From NCBI GenBank assembly GCA_034716535.1, contig JAYEJW010000139.1, positions 1 to 14,877 on the forward strand: a stretch of 14,877 nucleotides of DNA, written 5' to 3'. Origin of the DNA: JAYEJW01 sp034716535 (lineage in GTDB: Bacteria; Pseudomonadota; Gammaproteobacteria; Chromatiales; Chromatiaceae). The translations under genes were made by a program, and so were the position numbers. A model generated the notes under the pieces. That model did no database searches. It had not been told where the DNA came from and saw only the letters and a list, made by a program, of their open reading frames with translations. This document shows, one piece after another, positions 6,554 through 13,479 of this stretch. Position 1 is the stretch's first letter, and every line of letters starts with the position of its first letter.

Positions 6554-6881
6554 GGTTCTTCGATTCTAGTCAAAATACGGCGGCTTATCGGCTGCTGAAT
6601 CCGGCGAAATTCGGCGCGAAGAGCAGCCCCCGCCCGAGCCGACTGATTCGTCGATCCGACATCCCGATCCGGAAATTGAAGGGAACCGCTCCCGAGGGAA
6701 AGGACCGAAATTTCGGCGTCGATCGGCCGTAACGACGGCGGTGCCAAGGTTTGACCAATGAAATCAGGTCACTATACTTGCAAAATAAGGTACGGCTTTG
6801 TGTATTCAAGTGACTGTGCCAGACAAAAAAGAATCGACTACCAGAGGAACAACTCAGCTAATCCCCGGAGGAGTGCGCGTG
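6554..6881. promoter_or_regulatory. Divergent clpS/cspD intergenic region
   Basis: These 328 bp contain no supported gene. They hold the cspD promoter (6751-6778), a roughly 97-base cspD leader, and a perfect 12-bp palindrome ccgaaatttcgg at 6705-6716. A related shorter motif, cgaaattcg, lies at 6604-6612. For clpS, TAGAAT (a one-mismatch -10) lies only 9 bp before its ATG, which is too close for an ordinary leader, so I cannot place the clpS promoter. The palindrome is 34 bp upstream of the cspD -35, a plausible operator position for either gene. Confidence 0.55.
6751..6778 (+). promoter_or_regulatory. Sigma70-type promoter for cspD
   Basis: TTGACC (6751-6756) and TATACT (6773-6778) each differ from consensus by one base and are 16 bp apart. 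Transcription would start near 6785, giving a leader of about 97 bases before the cspD ATG. Long leaders are typical of cold-shock genes. Confidence 0.75.
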
Positions 6882-7088
6882 ATGATGACCGGTATTGTAA
6901 AGTGGTTCAACAATGCCAAGGGATACGGGTTTGTGAAACCCGACGGGCGAGACGAAGACGTCTTTGTCCACTTCTCGGCGATCTCGATGGACGGCTACAA
7001 GACCCTGAAGGAAGGGCAGAAAGTGGAGTTCGAAATCAGCCAGGGGCCGAAAGGCCTTCACGCGGCGCGGGTTCATCGGGTGTCCTGA
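6882..7088 (+). CDS. cspD: CspD-type cold-shock domain protein
   Basis: This 68-residue single-domain OB-fold protein binds single-stranded nucleic acid. It carries RNP-1 GYGFV (KGYGFVKP) and RNP-2 VFVHF. The stretch GYKTLKEGQKVEF followed by QGPKGLHA is closer to E. coli CspD, a replication inhibitor induced by stationary phase and starvation, than to CspA. The frame is open to 6798, but GGAGGAG (6867-6873) lies 8 bases before the ATG at 6882 and the product then begins MMTGIVKWFNNAKG, which fixes the start. An ATG one codon later or a GTG one codon earlier is also possible. It lies divergent to clpS as in E. coli, with its own promoter and a strong terminator 42 bp after the stop. CspD versus another Csp is judged from sequence and neighbours. 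Confidence 0.92.
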   Translation: MMTGIVKWFNNAKGYGFVKPDGRDEDVFVHFSAISMDGYKTLKEGQKVEFEISQGPKGLHAARVHRVS

Positions 7089-7130
7089 CCTCGCCGCCAA
7101 TCTCGCGGTTACCCGCGACAAGGAGCTAAG

Positions 7131-7168
7131 AAAACAAGAACGGAGGGGTTCTCCCTCCGTTCTGTTTT
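7131..7168. terminator. Strong bidirectional intrinsic terminator between cspD and icd
   Basis: agaacggaggg (7137-7147) pairs perfectly with ccctccgttct (7153-7163) across a 5-base loop. Flanking aaaac (7131-7135) pairs with gtttt (7164-7168), with one bulged A at 7136. The stem is therefore about 16 bp and has an A-run on one side and a T-run on the other. This is the symmetric form of a rho-independent terminator working for plus-strand cspD and minus-strand icd. Confidence 0.88.
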
Positions 7169-7225
7169 GGGGTGTGGAAAAAATCGCCACCCCGGCGATC
7201 GTCAAGATTCGGACGCCCCGATGCC

Positions 7226-7256
7226 GGGGGCCCCTCGAATCGCTCGAGGTGCCCTT
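7226..7256 (-). repeat. Stem-loop immediately after the icd stop codon
   Basis: 7230-7238 pairs with 7244-7252 with one mismatch around a 5-base loop. Two more G-C pairs and two G-T positions extend it outward. It starts about 5 bases past the icd stop in the sense of icd. No T-run follows, so it more likely protects the 3' end or pauses polymerase ahead of the terminator at 7131-7168. Confidence 0.45.
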
Positions 7257-7260
7257 CCCT

Positions 7261-8517
7261 CTACATCTTGGACACGAGCGCGTCGCCGAAACCGGAGCAG
7301 CTCAGCTTGGTCGCACCGTCCATCAGCCGTTCCAGGTCGTAGGTCACCGTCTTGGCGGCGATGGCCCCTTCCACTCCCTTGATGATGAGATCCGCGGCCT
7401 CTGTCCAGCCCAGGTGCCGCAGCATCATCTCTGCCGACAGGAGCAGGGAGCTGGGATTGACCATGTCCTTTCCGGCATACTTGGGCGCCGTGCCGTGGGT
7501 CGCCTCGAACATGGCCACGGAATCCGAGAGATTCGCACCCGGCGCCATCCCGATACCCCCTACTTGGGCGGCCAGGGCGTCGGAGATGTAGTCACCGTTT
7601 AGGTTCAGGGTGGCGATCACGTCGTACTCCTTCGGCCGCAGCAGAATCTGTTGCAGGAAGGCATCAGCGATCACGTCCTTGACAACGATCTCGCCGCCCG
7701 TCTTCGGATTCGTCATGCGGCACCAGGGCCCGCCATCGAGCTCCGTGGCCCCGAACTCTTCCTTCGCGAGCTCGTAACCCCAGGTCTTGAAGGCACCCTC
7801 GGTGAATTTCATGATGTTGCCCTTGTGCACAAGGGTCACCGTCGGGCGGTCGTTGTCGATGGCGTATTGGATGGCCTTGCGCACGAGACGTCGGGTCCCG
7901 TCCGAGGAGACGGGCTTGACACCGATACCGGAGGTGTCCGGAAAGCGGATCTTGGTGACCCCCATCTCCTGCTGCAGGAAATCGATGACCTTGCGTACCT
8001 CGGGCGTACCGGCCTGCCACTCCACCCCGGCATAGATGTCTTCCGAATTCTCGCGGAAGATGACCATGTTGGTGTGCTCCGGCGCTTTGAGCGGGCTCGG
8101 CGTCCCCTTGAAGTAACGGACCGGCCGAAGACAGACATAGAGATCGAGCTCTTGGCGCAGAGTGACGTTCAGAGAACGGATGCCGCCGCCGACCGGCGTG
8201 GTCAATGGGCCCTTGATCGAGACGACGAAGTCACGAACCGCTTCCAGCGTCTCGCCGGGTAACCAGACGCCCTCGCCGTAGATGCGCGTCGATTTTTCTC
8301 CGGCGTACATCTCCATCCAGCGGATCATCCGCTCGCCCGCGTAGGCCTTGGACACCGCGGCGTCGACTACCTTCATCATCACCGGGGTGATGTCGACGCC
8401 GATACCGTCGCCCTCGATGTACGGGATGATAGGATGGCTCGGAACCTGAAGGGAGTAATCGCCGCCGACTTGGATCTTCTCGCCGTCTGCGGGGATTTGG
8501 ATTCTCTCGTATGCCAT
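7261..8517 (-). CDS. icd: Isocitrate dehydrogenase, NADP-dependent
   Basis: Icd oxidatively decarboxylates isocitrate to 2-oxoglutarate in the TCA cycle. The 418-residue product matches E. coli Icd (416). Substrate residues are conserved: S115 and N117 in GGIRSLNVTLRQ, R121, R131, R155 and Y162, with metal ligands D285, D309 and D313. NADP rather than NAD use is indicated by K346, Y347, Y393 and R397, matching E. coli K344, Y345, Y391 and R395. S115 is the equivalent of the Ser that AceK phosphorylates in E. coli, so control by phosphorylation is possible if aceK exists elsewhere. The frame is open 55 codons upstream to 8682, but the ATG at 8515-8517 gives the normal MAYERIQIP start with gagag 6 bases before it. 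An 8-base A/T run lies just upstream. The gene is divergent from mnmA and ends at a shared terminator with cspD. Confidence 0.97.
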   Translation of the reverse strand: MAYERIQIPADGEKIQVGGDYSLQVPSHPIIPYIEGDGIGVDITPVMMKVVDAAVSKAYAGERMIRWMEMYAGEKSTRIYGEGVWLPGETLEAVRDFVVSIKGPLTTPVGGGIRSLNVTLRQELDLYVCLRPVRYFKGTPSPLKAPEHTNMVIFRENSEDIYAGVEWQAGTPEVRKVIDFLQQEMGVTKIRFPDTSGIGVKPVSSDGTRRLVRKAIQYAIDNDRPTVTLVHKGNIMKFTEGAFKTWGYELAKEEFGATELDGGPWCRMTNPKTGGEIVVKDVIADAFLQQILLRPKEYDVIATLNLNGDYISDALAAQVGGIGMAPGANLSDSVAMFEATHGTAPKYAGKDMVNPSSLLLSAEMMLRHLGWTEAADLIIKGVEGAIAAKTVTYDLERLMDGATKLSCSGFGDALVSKM

Positions 8518-8741
8518 GTTCGCTCTCAGCTCGAAAAAAAATTTGAGTTTACCATTACCATTGCGTTCGCAGCGTCCGCCCTGCGCGGCGACGGCACACA
8601 CCGAACGACCAAACCCGTCGTGCACCTTGCGCCACCAACCCTTATCATCCCGGCCTGACGCTCCGACAAGGCGGGCGTACACAGGTGGAGGGCTCGGCCG
8701 CCCTTCAAGCTCCAGAGATCGTAACTCGCGGACCCCGATTC

Positions 8742-9854
8742 ATGCCGCCTGAACGCTGCGGCCCAAGAGAAAAGGGCCCCGTAATGATCGGTCTTTCCGG
8801 GGGCGTGGATTCCTCCGTCGCCGCCCTGTTGCTGCGGGAGCAGGGTTACGAGGTTCAAGCCCTGTTCATGAAGAACTGGGAGGAGGACGACGACCCCGAC
8901 TACTGCGCCGCCGCCGAGGATCTGGCGGACGCCCAGGCCGTGGCGGACCAGCTCGGCATCCCTCTGCGCACCGTCAACTTCTCCGCGGAGTACTGGGACC
9001 GGGTGTTTGCCCAGTTTCTTGCCGAGTACCGTGCCGCTCGCACCCCCAACCCGGACGTACTCTGCAATAAGGAGATCAAGTTCCGCGCCTTTCTGGACCA
9101 TGCGCTCGAGCTCGGCGCCACACATATCGCGACGGGGCACTACGCGCGTATTACAGCTGACGGCACCGGCTTCCACCTGCGCCTGGGCGAGGATCAAGAC
9201 AAGGACCAGACGTACTTCCTCTATCTCCTCGACCAGGACCAGCTCCGCCGGAGCCTCTTTCCTCTGGGTCCGCTACACAAGGCCGAGGTTCGTGATCTGG
9301 CTCGCCGTGCGGGCTTTCCAACGGCGGATAAGAAGGACAGCACGGGAATCTGCTTCATCGGCGAGCGGCGGTTCCGGGATTTTCTCGCCCGTTATCTTCC
9401 GCACGAGCCGGGGCCCATCGAGACGCCGGACGGCGAGGAACTTGGCGATCACCAAGGTCTCGCCTACTACACGATCGGCCAGCGTCAGGGGCTGGGCATC
9501 GGCGGTGTTGCGGGAAACGCCGAGGCCCCATGGTTCGTCGCCGCGAAGAACATCGAGCGCAACGCCCTGATCGTTGTCCAGGGTCACGAGCACCCCTTGC
9601 TCATGTGCAGGAATCTCGAAGGGGGTCAACTGCATTGGATTTCGGGCACGCCGCCGGCGGCGGCGCTGCCCTGCCGCGCCCGATTACGCCATCGCCAGCC
9701 GCTCCAAGACTGTACGATCACGCAGATCGAGGGCCCCCGCTGTCGGGTACACTTCGAGCGTCCCCAGCGTGCGATCACCCCGGGGCAAGCGGCGGTGTTC
9801 TACCGCGCAGACGAGTGCCTCGGCGGGACCCTGATCGAACGGGCGTGGGATTGA
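8742..9854 (+). CDS. mnmA: tRNA-specific 2-thiouridylase MnmA
   Basis: MnmA puts sulfur on C2 of wobble U34 in Lys, Glu and Gln tRNAs, taking it from the IscS-Tus relay. From the ATG at 8742 the product is 370 residues (E. coli 368). It has the PP-loop SGGVDSS (19-25), LFMKNWEEDD (41-50), the first catalytic cysteine C108 in NPDVLCNKE, TGHYARI (131-137), and the second cysteine C204 in STGICFIGERRFR. GLGIGG and GHEHP follow in the central and C-terminal domains. A GTG at 8685 in the same frame would add 19 unconserved residues. The ATG at 8784 would remove the first beta-strand ahead of the PP-loop. The 8742 start has only a weak ribosome site (gcgga). The stop TGA is part of a heptamer repeat array that separates it from hflD. 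Confidence 0.95.
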   Translation: MPPERCGPREKGPVMIGLSGGVDSSVAALLLREQGYEVQALFMKNWEEDDDPDYCAAAEDLADAQAVADQLGIPLRTVNFSAEYWDRVFAQFLAEYRAARTPNPDVLCNKEIKFRAFLDHALELGATHIATGHYARITADGTGFHLRLGEDQDKDQTYFLYLLDQDQLRRSLFPLGPLHKAEVRDLARRAGFPTADKKDSTGICFIGERRFRDFLARYLPHEPGPIETPDGEELGDHQGLAYYTIGQRQGLGIGGVAGNAEAPWFVAAKNIERNALIVVQGHEHPLLMCRNLEGGQLHWISGTPPAAALPCRARLRHRQPLQDCTITQIEGPRCRVHFERPQRAITPGQAAVFYRADECLGGTLIERAWD

Positions 9855-9880
9855 GTGCGGAGTGCGAGGTGCGGAGTGCG
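9853..9880 (+). repeat. Four-copy heptamer tandem repeat (GAGTGCG) between mnmA and hflD
   Basis: Units are GAGTGCG (9853-9859), GAGTGCG (9860-9866), AGGTGCG (9867-9873) and GAGTGCG (9874-9880). The first overlaps the mnmA stop codon. An inverted copy, cgcactcc at 9915-9922, can pair with ggagtgcg at 9859-9866 or 9873-9880, giving alternative 8-bp stems. The mnmA-hflD gap is 142 bp here. Confidence 0.8.
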
Positions 9881-9996
9881 GGAAAGAACATACTCGTGAC
9901 CGCATATGGCTCCGCGCACTCCAAGTCCACGAACCTGCGGCACTCACGCTCCGTACAACGAGCATCTGTTTACGACTGACAGCCAGCACATTAACG

Positions 9997-10623
9997 ATGT
10001 CTTACTCGAACCAAGACCGGCTCATCGCTCTCGCGGGCATCTACCAGGCCGCCCTGTGCGTGCGGCAGATCTCGCACCGGGGTACCGTGGACACCGAAAC
10101 CATGGAGCCCTGTATCTACAGCCTGTTCCAGACCGAATCGGACAACGCCGCGGCAGTTTTCGGCGCCGCGGGCAACCTGACGGCAGGGACCCGCGAGTTG
10201 GTGGGCCAGCTCACGGGGAAGCAACCCAAGGAGCTCGAGCTGACCCGCTACGTCATCTCCCTTCTCAAGCTCGAGCGAGTGCTTGCGGGTCGAAAAGAAA
10301 TGGTCGCCGAAATCGCCGACGGCATCGAGGCGGCCCGCGCCAAACTCGAGCATTTTCCAATGCTTCATCCCAACCTGCTCGCGCATCTGGCGGACATTTA
10401 CAGCCGCACCGTCAGTCAGCTTCAACCTCGGATCATGGTCCGCGGTGAGCCCGTTTACCTTCAGAACCCGGAGAATCAGAACCGGATCCGGACGCTCCTG
10501 CTCGCGGGGATTCGCGCCGCCTGGCTGTGGCGCCAGCTCGGTGGAAGCCGCTGGCAGATTCTGTTCGGTCGCAAACGGCTTCTCGACACCGCCCGGGACT
10601 ATCTTCGCGTATCGCAGCACTGA
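9997..10623 (+). CDS. hflD: High frequency lysogenization protein HflD homologue
   Basis: HflD is a peripheral inner-membrane-associated, all-helical protein named for its effect on lambda CII in E. coli. Its everyday cellular role is not well defined. The 208-residue product (E. coli 213) aligns over its length: LIALAGIYQAALCVRQISH (9-27), AAVFGAAGNLTAGTRELVGQL (49-69), ELTRYVISLLKLERVL (77-92), PRIMVRGEP (144-152) and the C-terminal LLLAGIRAAWLWRQLGG followed by RWQILFGRKRL. The frame is open to 9862, but the ATG at 9997 gives the family's start. It has no clear Shine-Dalgarno sequence. The gene normally sits between mnmA and purB in gammaproteobacteria. Here mnmA is upstream after a 142-bp repeat-bearing gap, while acnA separates it from purB. 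Confidence 0.93.
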   Translation: MSYSNQDRLIALAGIYQAALCVRQISHRGTVDTETMEPCIYSLFQTESDNAAAVFGAAGNLTAGTRELVGQLTGKQPKELELTRYVISLLKLERVLAGRKEMVAEIADGIEAARAKLEHFPMLHPNLLAHLADIYSRTVSQLQPRIMVRGEPVYLQNPENQNRIRTLLLAGIRAAWLWRQLGGSRWQILFGRKRLLDTARDYLRVSQH

Positions 10624-10764
10624 CAGCGGCTATTCTTGAACGGCTCGCCCGCGGCGACGCCGCGCAATCTCCACGAATCGATCCGCATCTCGGCCGCCGG
10701 GGATTCGGGTTAGAATTCGCGCTTCTTGTTTGTTACCTAGGGTGTACAGGGGTAGGGTTGATCC
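10624..10764 (+). promoter_or_regulatory. hflD-acnA gap, possible acnA promoter region
   Basis: These 141 bp hold a short GC stem (cgcgg 10650-10654 with ccgcg 10660-10664) without a T-run. TAGAAT at 10711-10716 is a one-mismatch -10 with no convincing -35. The gap is large enough for acnA to have its own promoter. Confidence 0.3.
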
Positions 10765-13425
10765 ATGCAAGACAGTTTCCAGGCCAAGTCCCAACTCGAG
10801 GTTGCGGGTAAGAGGTTCGAGATCTTTCGTCTCGACGCGGTCCCGGGGAGCGAGCGCCTGCCGTTCTCACTCAAGATTCTGCTTGAGAACCTTCTGCGCA
10901 ACGAGGATGGCGTGACCGTCACTCGCGAAGACATCGAGACCCTGGCCGCTTGGGACCCCCAAGCGGAGCCGTCCCGCGAGATTCAATACCGCCCGGCACG
11001 CGTTCTGATGCAGGACTTCACAGGCGCCCCCGCCGTTGTGGATCTTGCCGCGATGCGTGATGCCATGAAGGCACTCGGCGGCGATCCGCAGAAGATCAAT
11101 CCCCTTCAGCCGGCCGAGCTGGTCATCGACCACTCCGTCCAGGTGGACTACTTCGGCTCCGACGATGCCTTCGCGAAGAACGCGGAGATCGAGTTCCAGC
11201 GCAACCAGGAGCGTTACAAGTTCCTGAAGTGGGGGCAGAATGCGCTGGACGGCTTCAAGGTCGTCCCCCCCGACACGGGTATCGTGCATCAGGTCAATGT
11301 GGAGTATCTCTCCCGCGTCGTGTTCCCGAAGGATATCGACGGCGTCACCCAGGCCTATTTCGACACCTGCGTCGGCACTGACTCCCACACCACCATGGTC
11401 AACGGTATCGGCGTGCTGGGCTGGGGCGTCGGTGGTATCGAAGCGGAGGCCTCGATGCTGGGGCAACCGGTCTCGATGCTGGTCCCCAAGGTGGTCGGCT
11501 TCAAGCTTACGGGCGAATTGAAGGAAGGCGTGACCGCCACCGACCTGGTGCTGACCATCGTCGATTTGCTGCGCCAACATGGGGTCGTGGGCAAGTTCGT
11601 CGAGTTCTACGGTCCCGCCATCGGCTCCTTGCCCATGGGGGAACGGGCCACCATAGCCAACATGGGCCCCGAGTACGGCGCCACCTGCGGCCTGTTCCCC
11701 GTAGACCAGGAGACGCTCGACTACCTGCGCCTGACCGGACGCAGTGAGGAGCAGATAGCCCTGGTCGAGGCCTACGCCAAGGCCCAGGGCGTCTTCCACA
11801 CCGCCAATGCCCCGGAGGCGGACTACTCCGAGACCCTGGAGCTGGACCTCGGCACCGTCGTGCCGTCTCTGGCCGGCCCTAAGCGTCCTCAGGACCGGGT
11901 ACAGCTCACCGACATGGCAGAGCACTTTCCCAAGGCGCTTGCCGCCCTGAAGCAGGAGCGCAACATCCCGGACAAGGGGCCGGCTAAGGCCAGGATCGGC
12001 GGGCAGGAGGTGGAGATCTCCGACGGCTCGATCGTAGTCGCCGCCATCACCTCCTGTACCAATACCTCCAATCCCTCGGTCATGCTCGGTGCGGGCCTGG
12101 TGGCCAAGAAGGCCGCGGCAAAAGGCCTCAGGGCCGCCCCCTGGGTCAAGACGTCCCTCAGTCCCGGCTCCATGGCGGTGACCCGTTACCTGGAGCGTGC
12201 CGGCCTGATCGAGCCTTTGAAGCAGCTCGGCTTCCACAATGTGGGCTACGGCTGCACCGTCTGCATCGGCAATACCGGCCCGCTTCCGGAACCGGTCTCG
12301 AAGGCGATCGCCGAGAAAGGCCTGTGCGCCGTATCGATCCTTTCTGGTAACCGCAACTTCGAGGGCCGTGTGCACGCCGAGGTGCGCATGAACTATCTGG
12401 CCTCCCCGCCCCTGGTCGTCGCCTATGCGATCGCCGGGCGCATCGACATCGACCCCTACAAGGACCCGCTCGGAAAGGACGCGCACGGCAATGACGTCTA
12501 CCTGAAAGACATCTGGCCGACCCAGGAGGAGATCCGGCAGGCCATCGCCGAAAATGTCACCTCCGAGGAGTTCGCGGCCGCTTACGCAAACGTGTTCGCC
12601 GGCGATACCCGTTGGCAGTCCCTGGACGCAGCCACCAGCCAGACCTATAACTGGCCGGAATCCACCTACATCCGCGAACCTCCCTATTTCGAGGGCATGA
12701 GCCTCGACGTGGGCGACGTGGCCGACATCAGGGGCGCCCGCTGTCTCGCCCTGGTCGGAGACTCCATCACCACCGACCATATCTCACCGGCAGGCGCCAT
12801 CAAACCCGATTCTCCGGCCGGGCAGTACCTGCAATCGGAGGGCGTCGCCCCCAAGGACTTCAACAGCCTGGGCTCGCGCCGCGGCAACCACGAGGTGATG
12901 ATGCGCGGAACCTTTGCGAACATCCGGTTGCGCAATCTCATGGCCCCGGGCACCGAGGGGGGCGTCACGCTACATCAGCCCTCGGGCGAGCAGACGTCCA
13001 TCTTCGATGCGGCCATGCGCTATCAGGCCGACGGGATTCCAGCCATCGTCATCGCCGGCAAGGAATACGGCTCGGGCTCCTCCCGCGACTGGGCAGCCAA
13101 GGGGCCGCGGTTGTTGGGGGTACAGGCGGTCATCGCAGAGAGCTACGAGCGCATCCACCGCACCAACCTGGTGTGCATGGGCGTGCTGCCATTGCAGTTC
13201 CTGGAGGGCGAGAGCGCTTCCTCCCTCGGTCTTACAGGGTACGAGACCTTCGACATCGATGGCCTCGACGGCGGCAATGCCAAGGAAGTCACCATCAGAG
13301 CGATCGCGGCTGACGACGGTGAGAAGACCTTCCGAGCCAAGGTGCGGATCGATACACCGAATGAGGTGGGCTACTACCGCAACGGGGGCATCCTGCACTA
13401 CGTCCTGAGGAAGCTCGCGGCCTAA
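10765..13425 (+). CDS. acnA: Aconitate hydratase A (AcnA/IRP1 family)
   Basis: This [4Fe-4S] enzyme interconverts citrate and isocitrate, supplying the substrate of Icd encoded 2.2 kb away on the other strand. The 886-residue product matches E. coli AcnA (891). The cluster ligands are C431 (ITSCTNTSNPSVM) and C497 and C500 (GYGCTVCIGNTGPL). TCVGTDSHTT (201-210) and GWGVGGIEAEASML (219-232) are standard aconitase segments. The swivelling C-terminal domain has DSITTDHISPAG (666-677) and the active-site loop GSGSSRDWAAKGP (769-781). Domain order (swivelling domain last) and length indicate the AcnA class, not AcnB. The ATG at 10765 has taggg (10753-10757) at good spacing. It is inserted between hflD and purB and is followed by purB after 54 bp. 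Apo-AcnA proteins can bind mRNA in some bacteria; nothing here tests that. Confidence 0.97.
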   Translation: MQDSFQAKSQLEVAGKRFEIFRLDAVPGSERLPFSLKILLENLLRNEDGVTVTREDIETLAAWDPQAEPSREIQYRPARVLMQDFTGAPAVVDLAAMRDAMKALGGDPQKINPLQPAELVIDHSVQVDYFGSDDAFAKNAEIEFQRNQERYKFLKWGQNALDGFKVVPPDTGIVHQVNVEYLSRVVFPKDIDGVTQAYFDTCVGTDSHTTMVNGIGVLGWGVGGIEAEASMLGQPVSMLVPKVVGFKLTGELKEGVTATDLVLTIVDLLRQHGVVGKFVEFYGPAIGSLPMGERATIANMGPEYGATCGLFPVDQETLDYLRLTGRSEEQIALVEAYAKAQGVFHTANAPEADYSETLELDLGTVVPSLAGPKRPQDRVQLTDMAEHFPKALAALKQERNIPDKGPAKARIGGQEVEISDGSIVVAAITSCTNTSNPSVMLGAGLVAKKAAAKGLRAAPWVKTSLSPGSMAVTRYLERAGLIEPLKQLGFHNVGYGCTVCIGNTGPLPEPVSKAIAEKGLCAVSILSGNRNFEGRVHAEVRMNYLASPPLVVAYAIAGRIDIDPYKDPLGKDAHGNDVYLKDIWPTQEEIRQAIAENVTSEEFAAAYANVFAGDTRWQSLDAATSQTYNWPESTYIREPPYFEGMSLDVGDVADIRGARCLALVGDSITTDHISPAGAIKPDSPAGQYLQSEGVAPKDFNSLGSRRGNHEVMMRGTFANIRLRNLMAPGTEGGVTLHQPSGEQTSIFDAAMRYQADGIPAIVIAGKEYGSGSSRDWAAKGPRLLGVQAVIAESYERIHRTNLVCMGVLPLQFLEGESASSLGLTGYETFDIDGLDGGNAKEVTIRAIAADDGEKTFRAKVRIDTPNEVGYYRNGGILHYVLRKLAA

Positions 13426-13479
13426 AAATTGGATGCTGGACTAGCGTCTTTGCGCGATAGAGAAATGTTGGAGTCATCG

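Noticed and set aside
8589..8620. 6-bp inverted repeat (cgacgg 8589-8594, ccgtcg 8615-8620) between icd and mnmA
   Set aside because: The stem is short, the loop is 20 bases and the region is GC-rich, so chance is a sufficient explanation; no clear promoter for either gene could be placed there.
8518..8682. 55-residue N-terminal extension of Icd
   Set aside because: It is unlike any Icd N-terminus, while the ATG at 8515-8517 gives the family start and normal length.
10867..12780. Long open frame (637 codons) on the minus strand within acnA
   Set aside because: It lies entirely antisense to a full-length, motif-complete aconitase. Its composition is the usual GC-rich shadow and I recognise no domain.
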